In this document: in pieces, positions 42,668 through 51,976 of the stretch
Position numbering within the stretch: position 1 is the first letter of the stretch
How the letters are laid out: each line of letters opens with the position of its first letter
Assembly: GCA_905181865.1 (NCBI GenBank)
Contig: CAJIZG010000001.1
Location: 62,001 to 126,000, forward strand
Reading direction: 5' to 3'
DNA length: 64,000 nucleotides
Origin: Urechidicola croceus
Lineage (GTDB): Bacteria > Bacteroidota > Bacteroidia > Flavobacteriales > Flavobacteriaceae
Notes under the pieces: model-generated
Told to the model about the DNA's origin: nothing
The model's database searches: none
The model's input: only the letters and a program-made list of their open reading frames with translations
Program-made: the position numbers and the translations under genes

Positions 42668-45600
42668 ATGATTCTTTTCTTTGGAAATACTTCAAAAACA
42701 GTTTTTGCTGTTCAAGTAGCAACAGAAATTTCGGCTGAAAATAGTTCAAAATTAAACTGGTTATTTGGAAACCAACCTCAAATTGAGCAAGTGTCTATCG
42801 ACGCTTTTTTTGTGGGTCCACGTGCTGCAATGATTACCCCTTGGAGCACCAATGCCGTTGAAATTACGCAAAACATGGCCATTGAAGGAATTGTTCGTAT
42901 TGAAGAGTTTCATGCTGTATATGAAAACACCACTTCTTTTGATCCAATGATTTCTCAAAAATACAATGGTTTAAATCAGACGATTTTTACGATTGATATT
43001 ACCCCAGAAGCGGTTCTAGAAATTGATGATATTACCGCTTACAATGACCAAGAAGGATTGGCATTGAACACTGAAGAAATTGAATACTTAGATACCTTAT
43101 CTAGAAAATTAAATAGAAAATTAACCGACTCAGAAGTATTCGGATTCTCGCAAGTGAATTCTGAACACTGTCGTCATAAAATATTTAACGGGACTTTTGT
43201 TATTGATGGTGAAGAGAAACCTTCTTCATTATTTAAAATGATTAAAGAAACTGCAAAAGCATTTCCAAACGGAATCGTATCTGCATATAAAGATAATGTT
43301 GCTTTTGTAAAAGGGCCTAAAGTAGAACAGCTTGCTCCTAAAAGTGGTGACAAACCAGATTTCTACGAAAAGAAAGACTTTAATTCAGTAATATCAATAA
43401 AAGCAGAAACGCATAACTTCCCTACGACTGTTGAGCCATTTAATGGCGCTGCAACAGGCTCTGGTGGTGAAATTAGAGATCGTTTAGCTGGAGGAGTTGG
43501 GTCTATTCCATTATCGGGTACTGCGGTTTATATGACTTCTTATTCGAGATTAAAAAAGAACAGACCTTGGGAACAAGCAATGCTCGAAAGATCTTGGTTG
43601 TACCAAACTCCGATGGATATTTTAATTAAAGCCTCTAATGGAGCCTCTGATTTTGGAAATAAATTCGGACAACCATTAATTACAGGTTCTGTACTTACAT
43701 TCGAACACGAAGAAGAGTCTCGTAAACTTGGATTTGACAAGGTAATTATGCAAGCTGGAGGAATCGGGTTTGGGAAAGCAGAACAAGCCATTAAAAAAGA
43801 ACCAACACCAGGAGACAAAATTGTAATCTTAGGTGGTGATAATTATAGAATTGGAATGGGTGGTGCGGCTGTATCTTCAGCAGATACAGGAGCATTTAGT
43901 TCTGGAATTGAATTAAACGCCGTTCAACGTTCTAATCCTGAAATGCAAAAACGTGCTGCCAACGCTATTAGAGCCATGGTGGAATGTGATGAAAATCCAA
44001 TTGTTTCTATTCATGATCACGGTGCAGGTGGACACTTGAACTGTTTATCTGAATTGGTTGAAGAAACCGGTGGAAAAATAAACTTAGATGATTTACCAAT
44101 TGGTGACCCAACTCTGTCTGCAAAAGAGATTTGTGGTAACGAATCTCAAGAAAGAATGGGATTGGTTATCAATAAAAAAGATCTTGCTTTCTTGAATAGA
44201 GTTGCAGAACGTGAGCGCTCTCCAATGTATACTGTTGGTGAAGTTACTGGTGACAATCGTTTCACTTTTCAATCTAAATCAACTGGCGAAAAACCAATGG
44301 ATTTGGCTTTGGAAGATATGTTTGGAAGTTCTCCTAAAACTATTATGGCAGACAAAACCATTCAGCGGAATTATGCTGACATTGAATATACAGAAGACAA
44401 TATTCATGATTATTTAGCACAAGTATTACAGTTAGAAGCTGTTGCTTGTAAAGATTGGTTAACGAACAAAGTAGATCGATGTGTTAGCGGTCGTGTTGCC
44501 AAACAACAAACTTGTGGGACTTTACAATTACCCTTAAATAATGTTGGTGTAATGGCATTGGATTATAACGGTAAAGAAGGGATTGCAAATTCTATAGGTC
44601 ATGCCCCTTTGAGTTCATTGATCGACGAAGTTGCAGGTTCTAGAAATGCGATTGCAGAGTCATTAACCAATATCATTTGGGCGCCATTTGAAGATAATTT
44701 AACTTCGATTTCATTATCTGCAAACTGGATGTGGCCTTGTAAAAATGAAGGCGAAGATGCTAGATTGTATAACGCAGTTGAAGCCGTTTCTAAATTCGTA
44801 ATTGAATTGGGAATTAATATTCCTACAGGAAAGGATTCTCTTTCAATGAAGCAAAAATACCCTAACGAAGAAGTTATTTCTCCGGGTACTGTTATTATTA
44901 CTGCCGCAGGGCATTGTAGTGATATTAATAAAGTTGTAGAGCCCGTATTGCAAAAAAATGCTGGATCTCTTTATTATATCAACCTTTCTGGTGACAACTA
45001 TAAATTAGGTGGAAGTTCATTTGCTCAAATTAAAAATAGAATTGGTGTGTCGACACCAACTATTAAAGATTCTGAAAATTTCAAAACTGCTTTTAACGCA
45101 ATTCAAGAATTGATTAAAAAAGATGCTATTGTTGCTGGACACGATATATCTGCAGGTGGAATGATTACTGCCTTGCTAGAAATGTGTTTTGCTGATGTAA
45201 ATTTAGGGGCAAATATTGATTTGTCTGCAATAAATGAACAAGACCTTGTAAAATTATTATTTGCTGAAAACAGCGGGATTCTAATTCAAGCGAAAGACAA
45301 TGCTATCTTAGAAAGCGCATTAAACGAAAAAAATGTTGAATTTTTCAATATCGGAAACGCTATTGAAGGTGCTGAATTAACAATCTTACATGATGAAAGA
45401 ATATTATCATTCGATGTTGCTAAACACCGAGATATCTGGTATAAAACTTCTTACCTATTAGATCAAAAACAATCTGGTAAAAGATTGGCAAAAGAGCGTT
45501 TTAACAATTATAAGGAACAACCTTTAAACTTTGTATTCCCTCAAAACTTTACAGGAGAACTTCCAAAATTGGACGCAAATGTTCCAAGAATAAAAGCAGC

Positions 45601-46333
45601 GGTGATTCGTGAAAAAGGATCAAATTCTGAAAGAGAAATGGCAAACGCTATGTATTTGGCAGGATTTGATGTAAAAGATGTTCACATGACTGATTTAATT
45701 AGCGGACGTGAAACTTTAGAAGATATCCAATTTATAGGAGCCGTTGGAGGATTCTCTAATTCAGATGTTTTAGGTTCTGCAAAAGGTTGGGCTGGTGCAT
45801 TTTTATACAATGAGAAAGCAAATCGTGCGCTTAAAAATTTCTTTAAAAGAGAAGATACATTGTCTGTTGGTATCTGTAATGGATGTCAATTATTTATGGA
45901 ATTAGAAGTCATAAATCCAGAGCATGAAGTACACGGGAAAATGTTATATAACGATTCTAACAAACACGAAAGTTCATTTACATCCGTTACCGTTCAAGAG
46001 AACAATTCTATAATGCTTTCTTCACTAGCAGGTAGTACTTTAGGAGTTTGGATTTCGCATGGCGAAGGAAAATTTAATTTGCCACTAACTGAAGATCAGT
46101 ATCATATTGTAGCCAAATACGGATACGAAGCTTACCCTTCCAATCCGAATGGATCAGATTATAATACTGCAATGCTCTGTGATAAAACGGGCCGTCATTT
46201 AGTGATGATGCCTCATATTGAACGTTCTATTTTCCAATGGAATTGGGCGCAATATCCAAATGAAAGAAACGATAAGGTTTCTCCATGGGTTAAAGCGTTT
46301 GAGAATGCTAAAAACTGGATAAAAAATAATTAA
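42668..46333 (+). CDS. purL: Phosphoribosylformylglycinamidine synthase, single-chain
   Basis: 1221 residues from the ATG at 42668. Large-type PurL: an N-terminal PurS-like part, two AIRS-type ATP domains (FGFSQVNSEHCRHKIFNG; VSIKAETHNFPTTVEPFNGA; GHDISAGGMITALLEMCF), and a class I glutaminase at the C-terminus with the nucleophile Cys in VGICNGCQLFMELE and the late His/Glu in VMMPHIERSIFQW. It converts FGAR to FGAM with glutamine and ATP in purine synthesis. Complete, with its own promoter. Confidence 0.97.
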   Translation: MILFFGNTSKTVFAVQVATEISAENSSKLNWLFGNQPQIEQVSIDAFFVGPRAAMITPWSTNAVEITQNMAIEGIVRIEEFHAVYENTTSFDPMISQKYNGLNQTIFTIDITPEAVLEIDDITAYNDQEGLALNTEEIEYLDTLSRKLNRKLTDSEVFGFSQVNSEHCRHKIFNGTFVIDGEEKPSSLFKMIKETAKAFPNGIVSAYKDNVAFVKGPKVEQLAPKSGDKPDFYEKKDFNSVISIKAETHNFPTTVEPFNGAATGSGGEIRDRLAGGVGSIPLSGTAVYMTSYSRLKKNRPWEQAMLERSWLYQTPMDILIKASNGASDFGNKFGQPLITGSVLTFEHEEESRKLGFDKVIMQAGGIGFGKAEQAIKKEPTPGDKIVILGGDNYRIGMGGAAVSSADTGAFSSGIELNAVQRSNPEMQKRAANAIRAMVECDENPIVSIHDHGAGGHLNCLSELVEETGGKINLDDLPIGDPTLSAKEICGNESQERMGLVINKKDLAFLNRVAERERSPMYTVGEVTGDNRFTFQSKSTGEKPMDLALEDMFGSSPKTIMADKTIQRNYADIEYTEDNIHDYLAQVLQLEAVACKDWLTNKVDRCVSGRVAKQQTCGTLQLPLNNVGVMALDYNGKEGIANSIGHAPLSSLIDEVAGSRNAIAESLTNIIWAPFEDNLTSISLSANWMWPCKNEGEDARLYNAVEAVSKFVIELGINIPTGKDSLSMKQKYPNEEVISPGTVIITAAGHCSDINKVVEPVLQKNAGSLYYINLSGDNYKLGGSSFAQIKNRIGVSTPTIKDSENFKTAFNAIQELIKKDAIVAGHDISAGGMITALLEMCFADVNLGANIDLSAINEQDLVKLLFAENSGILIQAKDNAILESALNEKNVEFFNIGNAIEGAELTILHDERILSFDVAKHRDIWYKTSYLLDQKQSGKRLAKERFNNYKEQPLNFVFPQNFTGELPKLDANVPRIKAAVIREKGSNSEREMANAMYLAGFDVKDVHMTDLISGRETLEDIQFIGAVGGFSNSDVLGSAKGWAGAFLYNEKANRALKNFFKREDTLSVGICNGCQLFMELEVINPEHEVHGKMLYNDSNKHESSFTSVTVQENNSIMLSSLAGSTLGVWISHGEGKFNLPLTEDQYHIVAKYGYEAYPSNPNGSDYNTAMLCDKTGRHLVMMPHIERSIFQWNWAQYPNERNDKVSPWVKAFENAKNWIKNN

Positions 46334-46839
46334 TTTAATTTTCTAGCTTCAACGCCTTATGAGTATTTAACTTTCTCAAAAGATATTCGATAAGAAAGCA
46401 TCTCTTATTTTTACAAGTAGTAAAGATTGATTTCCCTAAAACAATTATAAATCAACCTATCACTTCTACTGGAGATAGTTATTTGGTGTTTTCTTTCGGA
46501 AATTGTACTATTAACCATAAAGAAGTAAAAAATATTACCCCACTAAAGCATTATATTACACCTATTGATAATCTTTATTTATTATACTCTGAAAAAGGGG
46601 GTTCAAGATTTAATAGGCAAAGCATTAGGTATAATATAATACTTGGTTTTTTTTACTTTCTATTATTTCTATAAAGATGCGTTGCATAGAGTCTAACCTG
46701 TTTCTTTTATTGTGAAGTATCGGAATATGACAATACAATTTTTTTAATATCGTTTGATATTTTATCTCTTAAAATCATAATCTCCTTTTTCTTATTCTTT
46801 TTTACATGAAAGTAGAAATGAATTATATTAAAAATACGT
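46334..46839 (+). other. Intergenic region with a possible decayed ORF
   Basis: About 500 bases without an intact gene. From about 46430 to 46674 one plus-strand frame reads protein-like text (KIDFPKTIINQPITSTGDSY, VFSFGNCTINHKEV, NLYLLYSEKGG). Its ATG at 46483 lies in the middle, and upstream coding-like text (LSQKIFDKKASLIFTSS, about 46370) is in another frame. I read it as a possible remnant of a small gene; no family is recognised. Confidence 0.35.
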
Positions 46840-47835
46840 TTAAATTCTTCTCAATAATACAAGGAGATATAACCACTTATGAAAAAAATAAAAGGCAGAA
46901 GCAATGTTAACCATAATTGGCCACTTATGAATCTTTGACATAGTGCTATTTCTATCCAATAAAACAAAGGAAAAAGAATAAATCCAGAAATCATTTGAAC
47001 CGAACTTATACTCTATATCTAATTTTAATGATTTATAGATTTTATAAGGAGCGATGTATAGGATATAATTTATAGTTAAACCAAAAATATAGATAGGGAA
47101 TAAAACAATCAATTTTAATAAATACCATAAAATCAGGAGATGCTTACTTTTTAAAAAAAAAGAATCTTTAAAAAAGCCCACAGTTAACTTCTCTTTTTTT
47201 ATCAATTCAAAATAGTGAAGTATCTCATGTTGTATTTCGTAATAATAATTTCTATTTTCGTTATAAATATCATGCATCACTTTTGACACCATATTTTTTA
47301 ACTACAAGGATTTACCTATTTCTTATTTTGTTACCGTATCCATATACTCCATGTAAAATCTATAGATTTTAACAAGAAAACCTTCCTCTTTTTTAGAATT
47401 TGCATGTGGTATGTGCTGCGCAATATCGTTCCTAATTCCCTCTGTAAGTTCTGTCACCGCTTTAATCATATCTAAAGCGTACTGCTTTTTATAATTTTCA
47501 ACTATAATTGGTTCATTAATAATTACAACAATTGAACTTCTAAAGTCTACAGCGTCTGAATAATCTAATGCTATTGGGAGTATTTTTAGAGCTCCTTTAA
47601 AATTATTTAAGTCTTCAAAACTTAAGGCTATTCTCGCTATTCCGGTTTTTATTTCACGTAATTTTAATTCATAATAACTTGTACCTTCAGGAAAAATAAG
47701 AAAGGTTCTACCCTCACTAAGGTATTCATGACATTTAGCGAAGGTATCCTTATTATTAATTATTTCTCCTTTTTTGATATCACTTTTACGAATTATAGGG
47801 ATTATGTGAAAAAACCGAAAAATAGCATAAATCAT
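46840..47835 (-). pseudogene. Truncated and split PlsC-type acyltransferase gene
   Basis: Two ORFs in the same reverse frame (47323-47835 and 46840-47292) are separated by TAA (47323-47325) and TAG (47302-47304). The first reads RFFHIIPIIRK, FLIFPEGTSYYELKLREIK (PlsC motif III) and KILPIALDYSD, and the second a hydrophobic C-terminal part (LLKLIVLFPIYIFGLTINYI). The N-terminal acyltransferase motif HxxxxD is missing: the frame begins only where the transporter gene ends, at an ATGA overlap. Loss of the catalytic motif and two stops make it nonfunctional as a glycerolipid acyltransferase. Confidence 0.65.
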
Positions 47836-49124
47836 GACATGTTTTTCGTAAGGTTTGCCAATTGTAAAAAGATATAACCCCCAATAAAAAATAGTACCAT
47901 AAAAATCATACTGTAGCGCATACTGTCTGTAACTTGATCTATATATCCATAAGCGAGAGTTCCTATTACAGTAGCTAGTTTTTCCGTAATATCATAAAAA
48001 CTAAAATAAGATGCCGTATCTCTGGTTTTATTGGGAATTAATTTAGCATAGGTAGATCTTGAAATTGATTGAATTCCTCCCATTACAAAACCAAGACAAG
48101 CGGCTAATGCATAAAACAATATTTTTCCTTCCACGACAAAACCAGAAATACAAATTACTATCCATATTATAAGAGTCGTACTTATTGAAAATCCATTTCC
48201 TTTCTTTTTAGATAACCAAGCAAAAAAGTAGGCCCCTCCGATCGCTAATATTTGTAAGATTAATATAATAATAATCATTTCATCTCCATCCATACCAATC
48301 TCTTTATCTGCAAATAACGGCGCCAATAACATCACTGTTTGAACCCCCATACTAAAAAGAAAAAACGAACTTAAATATCTCTTCATAACCATTTTTGACT
48401 TCACAGCAGTGAAAACCTTTTTCAATTCAACAATCCCATAGCCTAAAATTTCAAGAGAAAACTTCTCTTTACTCCCTTGATCCTTTAAATAATAGAATGC
48501 TATTTGAGCGAAACTCACCCACCAAACACCAACTAAGATAAAACCGAATCGGGTAGCCTCTCCTCCATTTTCAAAACCAAACACCTCGAATTTTTGATAT
48601 AAAACTAAATTTAAGATTAAAAGAATCACACTTCCTATATAGCCAAGGGAAAAACCCTTTGCACTAACCTTATCCATTCTATCCACAGTAGCAACTTCTG
48701 GAAGGAATCCGTTATAAAAGACTAAAGAACCCGTATATCCAATACTAGCCAAGACAGAACAAATAATTCCGTATTCGATATTTTCGCCAGTAAAAAAATA
48801 CAATCCTATACATGCAAAAGAACCTAAATAGGTAAAAATCTGCATAAAACGTTTTTTCATTCCACTATAATCTGCAATTCCAGACAGAAAAGGAGAAATT
48901 AAAACGATGATCAAAAATGAGCATGATATGGCATAGGTAAATAGTACCGAATTTTTAATAGTTATACCAAAAAACTGAACCATCTCACTTCCAAATGCGG
49001 CTTCTGTGGTGTTCATATAATAAATTGGAAATATTGCCGCAGTCACAATTAAATTATAAACTGAATTAGACCAATCAAAAGAAGCCCATGCATTAATTAA
49101 TTTGGAATTATTCTTTTCTAACAT
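47832..49124 (-). CDS. MFS transporter, UMF1 (Atg22-like) family
   Basis: 430 residues with about twelve hydrophobic segments. The opening INAWASFDWSNSVYNLIVTAAIFP is the hallmark of this subfamily (WxxYDWANSxY), and MGGIQSISRSTYAKLIPN near the C-terminus is the second. Related proteins export amino acids from fungal vacuoles; bacterial substrates are unknown. The stop overlaps the start of the broken plsC-like gene by four bases. Confidence 0.85.
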   Translation of the reverse strand: MLEKNNSKLINAWASFDWSNSVYNLIVTAAIFPIYYMNTTEAAFGSEMVQFFGITIKNSVLFTYAISCSFLIIVLISPFLSGIADYSGMKKRFMQIFTYLGSFACIGLYFFTGENIEYGIICSVLASIGYTGSLVFYNGFLPEVATVDRMDKVSAKGFSLGYIGSVILLILNLVLYQKFEVFGFENGGEATRFGFILVGVWWVSFAQIAFYYLKDQGSKEKFSLEILGYGIVELKKVFTAVKSKMVMKRYLSSFFLFSMGVQTVMLLAPLFADKEIGMDGDEMIIIILILQILAIGGAYFFAWLSKKKGNGFSISTTLIIWIVICISGFVVEGKILFYALAACLGFVMGGIQSISRSTYAKLIPNKTRDTASYFSFYDITEKLATVIGTLAYGYIDQVTDSMRYSMIFMVLFFIGGYIFLQLANLTKNMS

Positions 49125-49688
49125 TTGAATAAAATTTGGTTTTGGTTACTTTTCTCTTCGAATACAATATGCTTTCATTTCTATAAGGATGAAAAAATAC
49201 TGCAAATAATATTAACATTACTACAATAGAGGGTTTAATTATATCGTCGAAACCTCTTTATTCTCAACAAAACTTTTATCTCTTGTGTTTTTTTGTACGA
49301 CAATTCAAGCAAATAAACTTAACACATAAGACATTGTATAAAAACCCTTTTGGCTTAAAAGTAATGCTGTATTACATAAATCAAAAATCAACAATAAAAT
49401 AGTATGCTTCACTGAAAATCAACTCAATAAGTACTAAATATTTGTGATAAGTAGTTCCTCTAATCTATCTATTACACGCTTCTGTAAAGGAATCAAGACA
49501 AATAATCCAAAAGTAAGATTGTAAAATAATACCTTCGACCGCCCATTTGTTTTTTTTAATAAAAACACATGAATGTTAAATTTAATTTTAGCCTTTTTGA
49601 AATCAAAAAATTATGTACATTTAAAAATTGGAAAAAATAACGGTCAATAACGTGTTATAATGAACAAACGAATTAAACTTAAACAACA
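49125..49688. other. Intergenic region, no intact gene
   Basis: About 560 bases, AT-rich. A reverse frame (49434-49610) is open for 58 codons without an ATG. It reads protein-like text such as TNGRSKVLFYNLTFGLFVLI followed by PLQKRVIDRLEELL, perhaps the end of a lost gene. TACATTTA near 49615 is a poor -7 box for the downstream gene. Nothing else seen. Confidence 0.3.
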
Positions 49689-50447
49689 ATGAAACAAATT
49701 ATTAGTGTCCTATTAATTGCCATGACAATACTATCATGTATAACAACTTCAAAAAATTCAGATAGTGATTGGGTTTATCTATTTGATGGTAAGAGTACAG
49801 AAGGATGGAGAGCCTATAACGGAGATACGTTACCTCCTGGATGGGTTGCTAAAAATGGAGCATTAACTTTTGACACAGAACTAGGATTAGAACAAGACTA
49901 TAAAGGTGGAAAAGATATCATATATGCAGCCGAAGAATTTGAAAATTTCGAATTTTACGTAGAATGGAAGATTCCTGAAGGAGGAAATAGTGGTATTTTT
50001 TATCATTTAAAGGAAGGCTATAAGACACCCCCTGAAGTTTCTCCAGAATATCAATTAATTGATGACAACAACTATGCTAAAATTCATGATTTAACTGAAT
50101 ACAATACAAGTTTAGGATATACCGATAAACCTGAAGAATTAAAACCGCTGCAACAAACAGCTTCAGATTATGCCATGCATGCCTCTAATCCAGCTGACAA
50201 AATTTTACATCCTGTAGGTCAATGGAATACTACTAGAATTATATTCACTCCGGAAAAAGTAGAGTATTGGTTAAACGGTAAAATGACGGTTTCTTTTGTT
50301 CCTTGGTCTGAGGATTGGTATGAAAGAAAAAATTCGGATAAGTGGAAAAACAGTAAAGATTATGGTAAATATAAAACTGGGTTCATCGGTTTTCAAGATC
50401 ATTCTAGCCCAATCTGGTTCAGAAACATAAAAATTAAAAAATTATAA
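49689..50447 (+). CDS. DUF1080 (3-keto-disaccharide hydrolase-like) lipoprotein
   Basis: 252 residues. Lipobox ISVLLIAMTILSC (Cys 17), then the DUF1080 concanavalin-like fold: WVYLFDGKSTEGWRAYNG, GDTLPPGWVAKNGALTF, YVEWKIPEGGNSGIFYHLKE, PEYQLIDDNNYA, WNTTRIIFTPEKVEYWLNG and GFIGFQDHSSPIWFRNIKI. Members of this family have been linked to hydrolysis of 3-keto glucosides. It lies 51 bases before an exported Gfo/Idh/MocA oxidoreductase, a frequent pairing in Bacteroidota that suits a 3-keto-sugar pathway. Confidence 0.87.
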   Translation: MKQIISVLLIAMTILSCITTSKNSDSDWVYLFDGKSTEGWRAYNGDTLPPGWVAKNGALTFDTELGLEQDYKGGKDIIYAAEEFENFEFYVEWKIPEGGNSGIFYHLKEGYKTPPEVSPEYQLIDDNNYAKIHDLTEYNTSLGYTDKPEELKPLQQTASDYAMHASNPADKILHPVGQWNTTRIIFTPEKVEYWLNGKMTVSFVPWSEDWYERKNSDKWKNSKDYGKYKTGFIGFQDHSSPIWFRNIKIKKL

Positions 50448-50498
50448 AAAAACTAATTGAGTTTCTAAAACTGAATTCTTAAAATTTAAACTTAACAA

Positions 50499-51836
50499 AT
50501 GAAAAAAAGAGATTTTCTTAAAAGTACGGGAGCCATTGCATTGGGCGCTATGCTTCCATCTTCATTATGGGCAATGGTAAAAGGCAAAAAATTGAGAACA
50601 GCACATATTGGTGTTAATAATATGGGATATGCTGATTTAGCATCTATTTCTTCACATCCAAATGTAGAAGTAGTAGCATTATGCGATGTGGATAAAAATG
50701 CACTTGCAAAAGCTCTTGGAGATCATCCAAAAGCAAAAATATACTCAGATTATAGAGTGATGATGAAAGAGCTGAGTAAAGATATTGATGCTGTAATTGT
50801 TTCTACTCCAGACCATACACATGCTCCTGCTTCAATGTTAGCCATGGAAATGGATAAACCTGTGTATTGCCAAAAACCTTTAACACACCACGTTAAAGAG
50901 GCTAGAGCAATGAATAAATTAGCGAAGGATAAAAACTTGGTAACTCAAATGGGTATTCAAGTGCATTCTTTTTATGATTATAAATTAGCAACCGTTTTAA
51001 TTCAAGCTGGAATTATTGGAAAAGTACACACAGTGCGCGCTTGGTCTCCCAAGAATTGGGGATATGATGATCCTGTACCAACGGGGTCAGATCCAATTCC
51101 TACTAATTTAGATTGGAATTTATGGTTAGGAACCTCTGCCGAAAGACCTTATAAGGAGGGAGTATATCACCCTGGAAACTGGCGTAAATTAATGGATTAC
51201 GGTTGTGGAACTCTAGGCGATATGGGTGTCCATATTTTTGATACTCCTTACAATGCACTTGCACTAGACGTACCAAAAACTATTAAAAATGTTTGTAGAG
51301 AAACCAATGGTTTTGGATATCCAGAACACAATGAAGTCACTTATGAATTCCCAGAAACACCTTATACTACTGATAAACTAACTTGGATTTGGACTGACGG
51401 AAGTGGAGCACCTGCTGCACATAAAGACTTAGAATTACCGAATGGCGAAGAACTTCCAGGACAAGGAGCTATGTTTATTGGTGAAAAAGGTCGTTTACTA
51501 TTACCTCACTTTATGCAATTACCAAAGCATATTATTGATGGCGAGTATGTCGACTTAGACATGTCTTTAGTAAAAGAGTCAGACAATATAGGTTTGCCAA
51601 CAGTGAGTTATGAAGCCGAAGGAAATAAGCACTATCACGAATTTGTTGATGCTTGTTTAGGAAATGCTGAAAGTAGCGCTCCCTTCTCTTACGCATCTCG
51701 ATTAACAGAAACAATTCTTCTAGGTGTGATTGCAGGACGTTTCCCTAATAAAACATTACATTGGGACAGTGAGAAAGCCAAATTTGCAGAAAAAGAAGCC
51801 AATAAGTTTTTAGATGCTCCATACAGAGAGTTTTAA
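50499..51836 (+). CDS. Gfo/Idh/MocA family oxidoreductase, exported type
   Basis: 445 residues. The start KKRDFLKSTGAIALGAMLPS resembles a Tat signal but has KR rather than RR. The nucleotide-binding fold follows (LRTAHIGVNNMGYADLASIS, ALCDVDKNALAK). The catalytic region reads VYCQKPLTHHVKEARAM, the subgroup variant of the usual EKP motif. The C-terminal domain includes YGCGTLGDMGVHIFDTPYNA. It probably oxidises or reduces a sugar with bound NAD(P) in the periplasm. Paired with the DUF1080 gene, and followed by a clear terminator. Confidence 0.87.
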   Translation: MKKRDFLKSTGAIALGAMLPSSLWAMVKGKKLRTAHIGVNNMGYADLASISSHPNVEVVALCDVDKNALAKALGDHPKAKIYSDYRVMMKELSKDIDAVIVSTPDHTHAPASMLAMEMDKPVYCQKPLTHHVKEARAMNKLAKDKNLVTQMGIQVHSFYDYKLATVLIQAGIIGKVHTVRAWSPKNWGYDDPVPTGSDPIPTNLDWNLWLGTSAERPYKEGVYHPGNWRKLMDYGCGTLGDMGVHIFDTPYNALALDVPKTIKNVCRETNGFGYPEHNEVTYEFPETPYTTDKLTWIWTDGSGAPAAHKDLELPNGEELPGQGAMFIGEKGRLLLPHFMQLPKHIIDGEYVDLDMSLVKESDNIGLPTVSYEAEGNKHYHEFVDACLGNAESSAPFSYASRLTETILLGVIAGRFPNKTLHWDSEKAKFAEKEANKFLDAPYREF

Positions 51837-51855
51837 TAAAAAAATGTTACTATAT

Positions 51856-51886
51856 AAAAAATCATCTCGTTTGAGATGATTTTTTA
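51856..51886 (+). terminator. Hairpin terminator after the oxidoreductase gene
   Basis: AAAAAATCATCTC (51856-51868) pairs with GAGATGATTTTTT (51873-51885) over GTTT. Strong and likely bidirectional. Confidence 0.85.
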
Positions 51887-51933
51887 TATTTTTAATAAGA
51901 CTGCTTAATAGAAAATAAATAAATTCAATTTTA

Positions 51934-51966
51934 TCTTAATCCTCTTAATCCTCTTAATCCTCTTAA
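51934..51966. repeat. Short tandem repeat, unit CTTAATCCT
   Basis: Three full copies and a partial fourth of a 9-base unit lie between the terminator and the M16 peptidase stop codon. It does not overlap a gene. Confidence 0.85.
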
Positions 51967-51976
51967 TTCAATTAGT

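Noticed and set aside
49434-49610. Reverse-strand 58-codon open frame with protein-like sequence.
   Set aside because: It has no ATG and no recognisable family. Kept only as a note on the intergenic region.
51934-51966. The 9-base tandem repeat as a phase-variable element.
   Set aside because: It lies between a terminator and a stop codon, outside any promoter or reading frame that it could switch.
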